Assembly (NCBI GenBank): GCA_009937085.1
Contig: JAACDD010000084.1
Coordinates: 1 to 20,256 of the forward strand
Origin: Bacteroidota bacterium
GTDB taxonomy: Bacteria; Bacteroidota; Bacteroidia; Flavobacteriales; Flavobacteriaceae
Direction of reading: 5' to 3'
DNA: 20,256 bases
Under the pieces are notes generated by a model, which ran no database searches, had not been told where the DNA came from, and worked only from the letters and a program-made list of their open reading frames with translations. How positions within the stretch are numbered: position 1 is the stretch's first letter; each line of letters begins with the position of its first letter. Position numbers and translations under genes: made by a program. Shown here piece after piece: positions 1 to 7,763 of this stretch.

Positions 1-1
1 G

Positions 2-75
2 TGATCGCGCTAGGATTCGAACCTAGGACCGTCTGCTTAGAAGGCAGATGCTCTATCCAGCTGAGCTACGCGACC
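2..75 (-). tRNA. tRNA-Arg (anticodon UCU)
   Basis: Read on the minus strand from 75 to 2, this folds as a complete 74-base tRNA. The acceptor GGTCGCG pairs with CGCGATC (one G-U), the D-stem GCTC pairs with GAGC, the anticodon stem TCTGC pairs with GCAGA around the loop CTTCTAA (anticodon TCT), and the T-arm carries GGTTCGAATCC. The discriminator base is A at position 2 and the next base is C; whether CCA is encoded cannot be told because the window ends. It should decode AGA (and AGG by wobble). It is the last member of the minus-strand tRNA cluster seen here and abuts the tRNA-derived repeats, whose 5' part copies this gene. Confidence 0.96.
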
Positions 76-177
76 TTTTTGTTTCATCACTTACGCAGTG
101 GACCTTGACCGTTCCGATTGAAAATCGGAATGCTCTATCCAGCTGAGCCCTGCCTAGTGTCAGGCAGGTACGCGACC
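76..177 (-). repeat. Repeat unit A (102 bases, with a 20-base hairpin insert)
   Basis: This is the unit closest to tRNA-Arg. It matches the 83-base unit B except for a 20-base insert at 149-168 between the acceptor-like 5' strand and the D-arm. Its D-arm reads GGATAGAGC, identical to tRNA-Arg, while units B and C read GGATTAGCGC. The D-stem can therefore pair perfectly here but has a mismatch in B and C. Confidence 0.8.
149..168 (-). repeat. Inserted inverted repeat in unit A
   Basis: CCTGCC (149-154) and GGCAGG (163-168) form a perfect 6-bp stem around an 8-base loop. The whole 20-base hairpin is absent from unit B, where GGTCGCGTA runs directly into GCTCAG. No T-run follows, so it does not look like a terminator. 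Confidence 0.7.
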
Positions 178-260
178 TTTTTGTTTCATCACTTACGCAG
201 TGGACCTTGACCGTTCCGATTGAAAATCGGAATGCGCTAATCCAGCTGAGCTACGCGACC
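178..260 (-). repeat. Repeat unit B (83 bases, the uninterrupted form)
   Basis: This unit carries the intact 9-base GGTCGCGTA start, the D-arm-like segment, the 7-bp hairpin at the anticodon position and the 3' tail ending in a run of A. The next unit starts immediately after it, so 83 bases is the basic period. Confidence 0.8.
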
Positions 261-338
261 TTTTTGTTTCATCACTTACGCAGTGGACCTTGACTGTTCC
301 GATTGAAAATCGGAATGCGCTAATCCAGCTGAGCCCTG
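261..338 (-). repeat. Repeat unit C (lacks the acceptor-like start)
   Basis: This is the promoter-proximal unit. It begins within AGGGCTCAG rather than GGTCGCGTAGCTCAG, so the 5' acceptor-like strand is missing. One base in the tail differs from the other copies (CAGTCAAGG against CGGTCAAGG). The segment between it and tRNA-Ser (339-365) is unique sequence. Confidence 0.75.
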
Positions 339-365
339 ACGTTGAAAGCTGCGAAAAAATTGAAG

Positions 366-449
366 CGGAGAGACTGGGATTCGAACCCAGGCAACACTTA
401 CGCGTTGACAGATTAGCAATCTGCTCCATTACCACTCTGGCACCTCTCC
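366..449 (-). tRNA. tRNA-Ser (anticodon GCU)
   Basis: Read from 449 to 366, this is an 84-base class II tRNA. The acceptor GGAGAGG pairs with the CTCTCC end, the anticodon stem CAGAT/ATCTG frames the anticodon GCT, the long variable arm (CAACGC, GTAA, GTGTTG) is typical of serine tRNAs, and the T-arm has GGGTTCGAATCCC. The discriminator is G at 366. The following bases are C then T, so CCA is not encoded. It decodes AGC and AGU. It is the first gene of the tRNA cluster, about 20 bases behind a promoter -7 box. Confidence 0.96.
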
Positions 450-470
450 TTTAAAGCCCTAAAGCGGGGG

Positions 471-501
471 CAAAAATACGTTTTCAAACGGAATCCTCCA
501 A
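471..501 (-). promoter_or_regulatory. Bacteroidota-type promoter for the tRNA cluster
   Basis: On the minus strand TATTTTTG (478 to 471) matches the Bacteroidota -7 consensus TAnnTTTG. A TTG (501 to 499) lies 20 bases upstream, matching the -33 element at the expected 19-21 spacing. The implied transcription start is a few bases past 471, giving a leader of about 15 bases before tRNA-Ser. The rest of the 450-543 gap shows no gene. Confidence 0.7.
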
Positions 502-543
502 CTAATTATTACGCGCTTTAAAATAGGGAGTTGTATGAACCGT

Positions 544-1626
544 TTACATGTTTTTTGTTAATGCACGTACAAGTCGGTTATCGCTTAAAAACTCACTAAG
601 TACAACTTTAATTACGGTGTAGAAGGGAACAGCTAGAAGCATTCCTAAAGGACCTGCAAGCAATCCAGCTAAAATGATAACCAAGAAAATTTCTAATGGA
701 TGTGATTTGATACTTGTAGAAAATATAAAAGGTTGAGCAAAGAAATTATCAATTAGTTGCCCAACAACAAAGCCAATAAGGACATAGATAGTTTTTGGTA
801 CAATGACTGTGGCCACATCTGCTCCAAGGTTACTAGTCATGGTAAGCACAACAATAAATACACCACCTACCAAAGGACCGATGTAAGGAATGATATTAAA
901 CAACGCACAAATTAGTGCAATGGTCAATGCGTTTGGAATGCCAAACAGCAACAAAACCCCAGAGTAAAAGAGAAACAAAATGGAGATTTGTAGCAGAATT
1001 CCACTAAAGTAACGGGATAACAGTGAAACAATTCGAGTGAAAGAACGCTCTATACGTTCTTTTTGATCTGCAGCGAAAACTAGAAGTAAGCTTCTTAGTA
1101 ATAATGAGCTGTCTTTAAGCAGAAAAAAACTGATAAACAGCACCGAAAATAATGCTATGGTAAATCCTCCTAAAAAACCTAAAAACCCATTAATTATATT
1201 TGGAAGAAAAGCAAAGTCAACCTTTGCAAAAAGTGCCGTTATTCGTTCAGTGAGGTTGATATCGTATTTACTGAAGTAAGTGTCCAAATCAGAAACAAGA
1301 GTCAGTAAATCAGCTTCCCACTGATCAATTTGTAAAAGCGATAGATTTTGTGCTTGTGCAGCAATTACCGGAACAATCAACGACCCCAATCCAAATAATA
1401 GTAACAACAACAACACCAGCGTAGTTACTGTAGCCATTGTAGTCTTAAACTTTAATCTGCGCATTAGCAGCTCTTTAACGGGTTGGCCAATCAAAGAAAC
1501 AACGATTGCCAAAAACACATAGCCTAACAACGACTTTGCCATTACTAAAAGTTCAAAAAGGGCAATGATGCCAACAATAATAAGGAAGGCTTGAACGATT
1601 CCGCGTGTAAGTGTGTTTGCATTCAT
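544..1626 (-). CDS. AI-2E / PerM-family transporter
   Basis: This 360-residue polytopic inner-membrane protein is of the AI-2E transporter (PF01594, TqsA/PerM/YdiK) type. The architecture fits: two N-terminal hydrophobic helices (about 9-45), a third at about 62-88, a soluble segment with few strongly hydrophobic stretches (about 92-140), then several long helices. The late region has the family-like stretch NIIPYIGPLVGG followed by IVPKTIYVLIGFVVGQLIDN and, near the end, LAGLLAGPLGMLLAVPFYTVIKV. Family members have been linked to export of AI-2 or to Na+/H+ antiport; the actual substrate cannot be read from sequence. The ATG start lies 22 bases after the rsmE stop, so it is probably the third gene of the tsaD-rsmE transcript. 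Confidence 0.88.
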   Translation of the reverse strand: MNANTLTRGIVQAFLIIVGIIALFELLVMAKSLLGYVFLAIVVSLIGQPVKELLMRRLKFKTTMATVTTLVLLLLLLFGLGSLIVPVIAAQAQNLSLLQIDQWEADLLTLVSDLDTYFSKYDINLTERITALFAKVDFAFLPNIINGFLGFLGGFTIALFSVLFISFFLLKDSSLLLRSLLLVFAADQKERIERSFTRIVSLLSRYFSGILLQISILFLFYSGVLLLFGIPNALTIALICALFNIIPYIGPLVGGVFIVVLTMTSNLGADVATVIVPKTIYVLIGFVVGQLIDNFFAQPFIFSTSIKSHPLEIFLVIILAGLLAGPLGMLLAVPFYTVIKVVLSEFLSDNRLVRALTKNM

Positions 1627-1648
1627 ATATTAAATATACATTATTTAG

Positions 1649-2347
1649 TTAAGCGTTTAGTAACAAAGCAGTATGAAGTGCTGTTAGTGCTGCTGTTTCG
1701 GTGCGTAAGCGCGCATCTCCTAAGTGTACAGGAGTTATGCTGTGTCTTGTTGCCCATATAATTTCTTCTGGTGTAAAATCCCCTTCAGGACCTATTAAAA
1801 CACAACAATTATTTTGATGCAAAACAACTTCTTTAAGCGCTTTTTTAGCTGCTGGTTCACAATGTGCTATGCATGAAAAAGTTGCGTCTGTTTGCAAATC
1901 TTTAAGCGTAGTCAATGGGTCTAAAATAGGTGCATATACACGCAACGACTGTTTTACTGCTGAAGCAATAATTTTGTTACAACGTTCAAGTTTGAGCTGC
2001 TTCCGTTCGCTTCTTTTGCAAAGAATAGGTGTAATTCTATGTACGCCAAGTTCAGTAGCTTTTTCTAAAAACCATTCAAACCTGTCCATGTTTTTGGTTG
2101 GAGCTACTGCCATATGAATTTTTACATTTGGTGGCGCAATATGTTCACATTTGGATATCGTTACGGTACACTTTTTCGGACTAAGCACTTCAAGGGTGCC
2201 CCAAAATAAATCCCCTTTTCCGTTTGTTAACCGTATCGATTCACCAGTAAGTTTTCGAAGTACTCTGGCAATATGCTTGCTTTCTTGTTCATCAAAAGCA
2301 TAGCTTGTGTCACTAGTGGAAATAGTAGGAGTAAAAAATTGCTGCAT
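1649..2347 (-). CDS. rsmE: 16S rRNA (uracil(1498)-N3)-methyltransferase
   Basis: This 232-residue RsmE-family (PF04452) SPOUT methyltransferase uses S-adenosylmethionine to methylate N3 of U1498 in 16S rRNA near the decoding site. The N-terminal 70 residues form the PUA-like RNA-binding part, with the expected QESKHIARVLRK. Family motifs follow: EKATELGVHRITPILCKRSE (about 95-114), IGPEGDF (185-191) and LGDARLRTETAAL (209-221), the last two building the knotted SAM site. Its length is normal for the family. The ATG overlaps the tsaD stop by one base (TGATG), so the two are probably translationally coupled. Both genes act on the translation apparatus. Confidence 0.95.
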   Translation of the reverse strand: MQQFFTPTISTSDTSYAFDEQESKHIARVLRKLTGESIRLTNGKGDLFWGTLEVLSPKKCTVTISKCEHIAPPNVKIHMAVAPTKNMDRFEWFLEKATELGVHRITPILCKRSERKQLKLERCNKIIASAVKQSLRVYAPILDPLTTLKDLQTDATFSCIAHCEPAAKKALKEVVLHQNNCCVLIGPEGDFTPEEIIWATRHSITPVHLGDARLRTETAALTALHTALLLNA

Positions 2348-3342
2348 CAGATTGACATTCTTGCTTTAGGTTCGCTATTGAGTACGTCTGTATCATTTTC
2401 TTTAAACTTTAAAAACCCTGCCATGGCAATCATGGCTGCGTTATCAGTTGTGTAGGGGAGTGGTGGTAAAAAAACTTTCGAATTTGTATTTTCAAGTGCC
2501 TTTCGCAGTCCGCTATTTGCCGATACGCCGCCACCCAAGACCAATTGCTTGAGTCCTGTTTCTGTCAGTGCTTTCGCTACTTTTTTTACTAGTATGTCAA
2601 CAATCGACTTTTGTATGGACGCACATAAATCAAAGAGGTTGTTTTCAATAAATTTTGGGTCGTTGTCTTGTTGTTCGCGTAGAAAATAAAGCACACTTGT
2701 TTTGAGTCCGCTAAAGCTAAAATGTAATCCTTCAACAGATAGTTTTCCAAAACTAAACCTAGCAGTTCCTTTTTGTGCATATTTATCCATGATGGGACCT
2801 GCAGGATACGGGAGACCTAACATTTTACCTGTTTTATCAAAGGCTTCACCAGCGGCATCGTCTTTGGTTTCACCCAAAACAGTAAAAGAAGTTGCGCTGT
2901 CCACTTGCACAAGTTGGGTATGCCCCCCAGAAACAGTAAGTCCTAAAAAAGGAAACGTAGGAGTTGGAAAATCATCATCAATAAAGTGCACCAACAAATG
3001 GGCTTGCATGTGATGTACGGCTAGAAGCGGAATATCAAGCGCCAGTGATAATGATTTCGCAAATGCATTTCCTACCAGCAGTGAGCCCAAAAGTCCAGGA
3101 CCTTGTGTGTAGGCAATCGCAGTTAGGTCTTTTTTATCGATATTTGCTTTGGACAGAGCTGCTTCCACAACAGGAACGATGCGTTGTACATGTGCGCGCG
3201 ACGCCAATTCTGGAATTACGCCACCATGTGTTTGATGCTCTAATTGTTGCGATACGACGTTGGCACGCAATTTGCCATCAACAAGCACGGCTGCAGCAGT
3301 GTCGTCGCAAGAGGTTTCAATTCCAAGTATGATTGTTGCCAC
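2347..3342 (-). CDS. tsaD: tRNA N6-adenosine threonylcarbamoyltransferase
   Basis: TsaD (Kae1/Gcp/YgjD family), 331 residues, transfers the threonylcarbamoyl group from TC-AMP to A37 of ANN-decoding tRNAs, forming t6A together with TsaB and TsaE. The N-terminus LGIETSCDDTAAAV, the segment GGVIPELASRAHV, the metal-binding HHMQAH with H111 and H115, and the C-terminal TTDNAAMIAMAG are all family signatures. The start must be GTG at 3342: an in-frame TAA lies two codons upstream and the first conserved residues begin immediately after it. A -7 box sits 17 bases before the start. Both tRNAs in this window decode codons starting with A and should be t6A substrates. Confidence 0.96.
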   Translation of the reverse strand: MATIILGIETSCDDTAAAVLVDGKLRANVVSQQLEHQTHGGVIPELASRAHVQRIVPVVEAALSKANIDKKDLTAIAYTQGPGLLGSLLVGNAFAKSLSLALDIPLLAVHHMQAHLLVHFIDDDFPTPTFPFLGLTVSGGHTQLVQVDSATSFTVLGETKDDAAGEAFDKTGKMLGLPYPAGPIMDKYAQKGTARFSFGKLSVEGLHFSFSGLKTSVLYFLREQQDNDPKFIENNLFDLCASIQKSIVDILVKKVAKALTETGLKQLVLGGGVSANSGLRKALENTNSKVFLPPLPYTTDNAAMIAMAGFLKFKENDTDVLNSEPKARMSI

Positions 3343-3359
3343 AAATTAAATTATAAATA

Positions 3360-3367
3360 CAAAACTA
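3360..3367 (-). promoter_or_regulatory. Candidate -7 box for tsaD
   Basis: TAGTTTTG on the minus strand (3367 to 3360) matches TAnnTTTG exactly, and 17 bases separate it from the GTG start. No clear -33 TTG is seen at the right distance. The box lies just upstream of the likely tamB start on the other strand. Confidence 0.5.
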
Positions 3368-3372
3368 AGACA

Positions 3373-6300
3373 TTGAAACAGAAACCTAAATTTAATCGAA
3401 AAATTCTACGCGTTTTTGGAATTATGATTTTGGTTTTTGTATTATTTACTGTTATACTTTTGTTGCCAGCTACACAAACGTATTTGGGTCAACGGGTTAC
3501 GGCAAGTTTAGATGAGCGTTTCGGCACTAAACTCACCATAGACAATATTCACATTTCTCCGTTTGGCTACGCAACTCTCGAAAATGTATTGGCTATTGAC
3601 CATAAACAAGATACGCTTCTCTATGTTGGGTATGCCCGTACAAGTGCCCTTAGACTTGGTGCGGTGTTACAAGGTGATAACAATTTAGGGGCCGTTTTTC
3701 TTCGTGATGTAAAATGCAATATTACCACTTACAGCGAAGATGAGGAGTCCAATATTGATATGTTTTTTGATCGATTTGACTCCGAAAAACCAAAACCTCC
3801 AAACGCAACATTTTACGTTTCTAACATTCAATTGACAAAGGCAGCACTGCGCATTCACAACGAAAATAAACCAGATGCACTGCCGTTACAGTTTGCAGAA
3901 ATGAATGCAGACATTAAGGATTTTAGTGTAGTCGATGGTGTCATTCGGGCAGAAATTAATCAGTTAGACACCAATACGAGTTGGAAAAACACACAATTGA
4001 CATCGCTTTCGGGAACTTATATGTTGTCAGCAACGCAGATGAGTCTCAAGAATGCATCTATTCAAACAGCATCAAGTACAATAGAGACCGACATCGTTTT
4101 ACAGTTTCCCAAAAAGGGTCTAAAACGCTTTACAGAATTAGTAGCTCTTGACATTACAATTCAAAAAGCAAATCTTGGTGAGATCGACTTAAAAACCGTG
4201 ATGCCTGATTGGATGCTTGGCAGTATTGATTTTAGTGGGAATTTATTCGGTACTGTGGAAGATCTTAGCGTTCAAAACGCAATTCTTAATAACGACGAAA
4301 ATCGTTTAGAATTTTCTCTAGCCAGTGAAAATATTCTTGAAGAAAAACACAGAAAACTCATTGTGAATTGGAAACTTAACACTGACAAAATACTTGCGTT
4401 GTTCGGCAATAAACTATCAAATAAAAATAGTGATGTACTTACATCTATGGGAGTTGTTTCATCCAATGGAAGTGCTACATTTTCAGCAAATACTTGGAAT
4501 GTTACATCCAGTCTCGATACTGAACTTGGCAAACTTAGCGCAGATGCCACTTACATAATGTCATCTAATGCACCATCGTATAACATTGAGCTAAACGCTG
4601 CACTTTTTGATATTGGAACGCTTTTAACGATTCCAACGCTAAATACAGCTGGTTTTGATGTTAAACTTTCTGGAAAAGGGCTAAATATTGCGCAATTAAA
4701 TGCCACTGCAAATGGTACGCTTTACAATCTTTCTTATAGATCGCATACTTATGATAAAGTTGAGTTGCAGGGGAATGTAAGTCCAGAGCGTTTTCGCGGT
4801 AATATGATGGTCACTGACGCAGCCTTAGACTTGTCTTTAGAAGGGGAGATAGATTTTGTATCTGAAGTGCGAAACTTCTCTTTTACCACAGATATCAATA
4901 AAGCAGATTTTGCTGTTTTAGGTTGGATTCCCAAAAATATTGAAGGTGTTTTTTCGGGATCGGTTGACTTGGCTTTACAGGGGAATACTATTGACGAAAT
5001 GATAGGCGATCTCTACATTGAGCAGGGAAAACTCGAAACTTTAAACAAGGTATATGTTTTTTCGTCAGTTGCTGCACAGTCGCGCCTTACTAATAATATT
5101 CGCGTTATTAATCTAAGCTCTGAAGACGTTGCGACAGGCTTAATGATAGGCGAGTTTAAACCCACAGAATTACTAAAATTGGCACAAAACACACTTGGTA
5201 GTCAGTACAGTAATTATGTTCCAAAAGAAATTACACCTAACCAATACCTTGATTTTAATTTTAACTTTCGCGGAAAAATTGCTTCAGCATTGTTTGGTGA
5301 AGGAGTAGTCTTGGACGATAATACTTTTGTAAAGGGCAAGATAAATGCAACCGAAAAGCTTTTCCAATTGAATATTCGTGCGCCAAAACTTCAATTCAAA
5401 ACAACAAAACTAGATATGTTGGAGATTGAAATTGACACGCATAATCCGTTATATCATTCTTTTATTTCCTTTGATGAATTGGAAAGCCCACAGGGGAAGC
5501 TAGTACAAATGAATTGGATAAACTCACAAATAGAAGACAAGCTTTACGGTAGGGCTGAGTTTAGGTCTTTTTCCACACCGGATAAATTAAACCAACTAAA
5601 CACGTCTTTTACATTAAATGAATTGGGACAGGCTGTTTTAGGTATTCAGAATGCGGATTTTTACTTTAACAAAAGGAGATGGAAGCTGGATGTTACAGAA
5701 ACACTTCCTCTACTAACAGCAAATAGCGCTACAGATTTTTTGTTGTCTACACTTGTTTTAAAAAGTAATACCTCAAAAATTTCAGTGGCTGCGACTCAAA
5801 AAGGGGCAGACTCTTTCTCTCTTGGCTTGAATTTAGAGCAAGTTGCCTTAGCTGATATTTTATCCTTTAGAAAAGATAAATGGGAGGGTTTAATAGATGG
5901 ATTTTTAAATATACAACAAACAGCAAATGGTTTTGGAGGTAGCTCCAGTTTGCAATTTTCAGAACTGAAACTCAATGACGTTTCTCTTGGTGACGCCTTC
6001 CTTTCGCTTCAATCGCAGGCGCAAAAAGAAGCTTACAGTTTAGCGTTTCGTATTGAAGAAGATGGAGTGGATGTGGTTTCTGCAACAGGGAATATTGGCA
6101 TTGAGAATCGCATCCCCTTTTGGAATATTGATGCTGGTTTTGTAGACTACAACCTCTCTGCTTTAGCCGGGTTGACAAATACAGTTTTTGATCCTTTTGA
6201 CGGAAAAGCAAACGGGAATTTGCAGCTTAATTCTACGGATGGAAATATTACATCTTCGGGAGTTTTGAATGTAGACGCATTTCGATTGGGTGTTCCGTAT

Positions 6301-7713
6301 CTCAACACTAACTACTCATTTAATTCAACGGTTCCCTTTGTTTTTACAAAAGATAAAATTTCGATTCAAAGCATTCCATTCCAAGATACGGGAAATCATA
6401 CGGGAATCTTAAATGGTGAACTCACACATCAATCCTTTTCTGACTGGGGATTAGATATGCAAATAGATGCTGATAACTTGGAAGTTCTCAATACTGATTT
6501 TTCAGAAAATGCATTGTATTATGGCACTGCTTTTTTTAATGGCAATGCTCACTTGCATGGCCCGTTTTCAAATATGGAAATTGATGTTACTGGGCAAACA
6601 GCAAAAGGGACAAGTTTATTTATCCCGATACAATACGACACAGCAATTGGAGATGTTTCGTTTATTAATTTTGTTGAGAAAGACGAGGAAGTCACTGCAA
6701 AAAACCTTGCACTCACAACAGTAAAAGGGTTGCAAATGAATTTTGATCTTGATGTAACTCCAGATGCAGAGGTAGAGATTGTGGTTGACCCAGAAACCAA
6801 AAGTTTTTTACGCGGTGTTGGTGCAGGAAACTTATTGTTGGAAATTGATACTGCGGGTTCGTTTGCTATGTGGGGAGATTTTATTGCGTTTGAGGGAGTA
6901 TACAACTTTAAAAATCTTGGACTTATAGATAAAACTTTTCGTTTGCGCCCTGGCGGAACCATTGTTTGGGAAGGCGATCCGTATGGCGCACAAATCAATA
7001 TGCAAGCGGTCTATGATGTTCCTGGCGGGGCGAATCCTGCTATTTTGCTTGAGGGCGATAACGTGAGTCAAAAGATTCCAACTGAAGTTACGATCAATTT
7101 ATTTGGTAATTTATTAAACCCCGAAACACCAACTTTTGAGATTGATTTCCCCAATGCCTCAGGAGTAATGAAAAACGAACTTAATTATAGACTGAACGAC
7201 CAAGAACGAAGCCAGCTTCAAGCTATTTCGTTGCTGTCTCAGGGTTCTTTTATAAACCAAGTTTCATTAGCGGCTATTTCTAGTCAAACACTTACAAACA
7301 ACCTTTTCCAAAAGGCTTCTGGTGTTTTTGATAATATTTTCACAAGTGAAAACGATAAATTGAATTTAAGTTTGAATTACTTACAAGGCGACCGTAACGC
7401 AGCAGCCTCTATCCAAAACCGAGATAGGTTAGGCGTTAGCCTTTCTACAAACATCAACGAGCGAATCATTATTGATGGCAAGGTGGGTGTTCCTGTGGGC
7501 AGCGAAGAAGAAACAACAATTATTGGTGATGTTACCCTAGAATTCCTATTAAACAAGCAAGGAACACTTCGCGCCAGAGTCTTTAATAGAGAAAACGAAT
7601 TCCAATATTTTGGAGATGAATTGGGGTACACGCAAGGTATTGGAGTGAACTACAAAGTGCGTTTTGATTCCTTCAATGAACTTGTCCGTAAAGTGCTTAA
7701 CAATAAAAATTAA
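3373..7713 (+). CDS. tamB: TamB-family (DUF490) envelope protein
   Basis: This large protein of about 1,446 residues has one N-terminal signal-anchor helix (ILRVFGIMILVFVLFTVILL), then more than 1,000 residues of beta-rich, AsmA-like sequence, and ends in the conserved TamB C-terminal domain (PF04357). The C-terminal part includes segments such as VVDPETKSFLRGVGAG, LRPGGTIVWEGDPYGAQI, EIDFPNASG and QGIGVNYKVRFDSFNE. TamB-like proteins form periplasm-spanning hydrophobic grooves that carry phospholipids to the outer membrane and, with TamA, help outer-membrane protein assembly. The frame is open from an ATG at 3244, but that lies inside tsaD and encodes an unrelated lead-in. TTG at 3373 gives MKQKPKFNRK directly before the helix and is my choice; ATG at 3424 would cut into the helix. 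No tamA is in the window. Confidence 0.9.
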   Translation: MKQKPKFNRKILRVFGIMILVFVLFTVILLLPATQTYLGQRVTASLDERFGTKLTIDNIHISPFGYATLENVLAIDHKQDTLLYVGYARTSALRLGAVLQGDNNLGAVFLRDVKCNITTYSEDEESNIDMFFDRFDSEKPKPPNATFYVSNIQLTKAALRIHNENKPDALPLQFAEMNADIKDFSVVDGVIRAEINQLDTNTSWKNTQLTSLSGTYMLSATQMSLKNASIQTASSTIETDIVLQFPKKGLKRFTELVALDITIQKANLGEIDLKTVMPDWMLGSIDFSGNLFGTVEDLSVQNAILNNDENRLEFSLASENILEEKHRKLIVNWKLNTDKILALFGNKLSNKNSDVLTSMGVVSSNGSATFSANTWNVTSSLDTELGKLSADATYIMSSNAPSYNIELNAALFDIGTLLTIPTLNTAGFDVKLSGKGLNIAQLNATANGTLYNLSYRSHTYDKVELQGNVSPERFRGNMMVTDAALDLSLEGEIDFVSEVRNFSFTTDINKADFAVLGWIPKNIEGVFSGSVDLALQGNTIDEMIGDLYIEQGKLETLNKVYVFSSVAAQSRLTNNIRVINLSSEDVATGLMIGEFKPTELLKLAQNTLGSQYSNYVPKEITPNQYLDFNFNFRGKIASALFGEGVVLDDNTFVKGKINATEKLFQLNIRAPKLQFKTTKLDMLEIEIDTHNPLYHSFISFDELESPQGKLVQMNWINSQIEDKLYGRAEFRSFSTPDKLNQLNTSFTLNELGQAVLGIQNADFYFNKRRWKLDVTETLPLLTANSATDFLLSTLVLKSNTSKISVAATQKGADSFSLGLNLEQVALADILSFRKDKWEGLIDGFLNIQQTANGFGGSSSLQFSELKLNDVSLGDAFLSLQSQAQKEAYSLAFRIEEDGVDVVSATGNIGIENRIPFWNIDAGFVDYNLSALAGLTNTVFDPFDGKANGNLQLNSTDGNITSSGVLNVDAFRLGVPYLNTNYSFNSTVPFVFTKDKISIQSIPFQDTGNHTGILNGELTHQSFSDWGLDMQIDADNLEVLNTDFSENALYYGTAFFNGNAHLHGPFSNMEIDVTGQTAKGTSLFIPIQYDTAIGDVSFINFVEKDEEVTAKNLALTTVKGLQMNFDLDVTPDAEVEIVVDPETKSFLRGVGAGNLLLEIDTAGSFAMWGDFIAFEGVYNFKNLGLIDKTFRLRPGGTIVWEGDPYGAQINMQAVYDVPGGANPAILLEGDNVSQKIPTEVTINLFGNLLNPETPTFEIDFPNASGVMKNELNYRLNDQERSQLQAISLLSQGSFINQVSLAAISSQTLTNNLFQKASGVFDNIFTSENDKLNLSLNYLQGDRNAAASIQNRDRLGVSLSTNINERIIIDGKVGVPVGSEEETTIIGDVTLEFLLNKQGTLRARVFNRENEFQYFGDELGYTQGIGVNYKVRFDSFNELVRKVLNNKN

Positions 7714-7733
7714 AATACTTCTGTTAAATGTAG

Positions 7734-7763
7734 TTTCAAAGTCTAACTAATTTCATAATTTTG
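7734..7763 (+). promoter_or_regulatory. Promoter for the pfkA operon
   Basis: TAATTTTG (7756-7763) matches TAnnTTTG exactly. TTTC (7734-7737), one base off the -33 TTTG, lies 18 bases upstream. The ATG of pfkA starts 17 bases after the -7 box, predicting a leader of roughly ten bases without a Shine-Dalgarno sequence. No hairpin terminator is evident in the 67-base gap after tamB. Confidence 0.6.

Larger units (their letters stand above)
76..338 (-). repeat. Tandem array of three tRNA-derived repeats
   Basis: The spacer between tRNA-Ser and tRNA-Arg is filled by three imperfect direct repeats at 76-177, 178-260 and 261-338. In the minus direction a full unit starts with GGTCGCGTAGCTCAGCTGG, the same 5' acceptor strand and D-arm as the adjacent tRNA-Arg. 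It continues with a perfect 7-bp hairpin TTCCGATTTTCAATCGGAA in the place of the anticodon arm, then CGGTCAAGGTCCACTGCG, TAAGTGATGAAAC and a run of A. No T-arm (GTTCGAA) or 3' acceptor strand is present, so these units are not functional tRNAs. Spacing is 102 bases from the first to the second unit and 83 from the second to the third. They may be degenerate tRNA copies or a tRNA-associated small RNA co-transcribed with the two real tRNAs. Confidence 0.85.

Noticed and set aside
149..168. Rho-independent terminator within the tRNA array
   Set aside because: The hairpin is followed on the minus strand by the D-arm-like sequence, not by a T-run, and real tRNA-Arg lies downstream.
178..260. Repeat unit as a tRNA-Glu gene (a TTC can be read in the loop)
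   Set aside because: The anticodon arm is two bases too long for a standard tRNA register, the D-stem has a mismatch, and the T-arm and 3' acceptor strand are missing.
76..338. CRISPR-like array from the direct repeats
   Set aside because: Units are long, directly abutting and homologous over their whole length to tRNA-Arg; there are no unique spacers and no cas genes.
193..435. 80-codon open frame on the minus strand
   Set aside because: It runs through tRNA-Ser and the repeats; its openness follows from the repeat sequence and the product has no recognisable feature.
3244..3372. N-terminal extension of TamB from ATG 3244
   Set aside because: This part is antisense to the conserved start of tsaD and encodes no plausible leader; the charged residues and helix begin after TTG 3373.
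6549..6998. 149-codon open frame opposite tamB
   Set aside because: It is entirely antisense within the conserved TamB C-terminal region, with low-complexity Ser/Thr/Pro-rich translation; a shadow frame.
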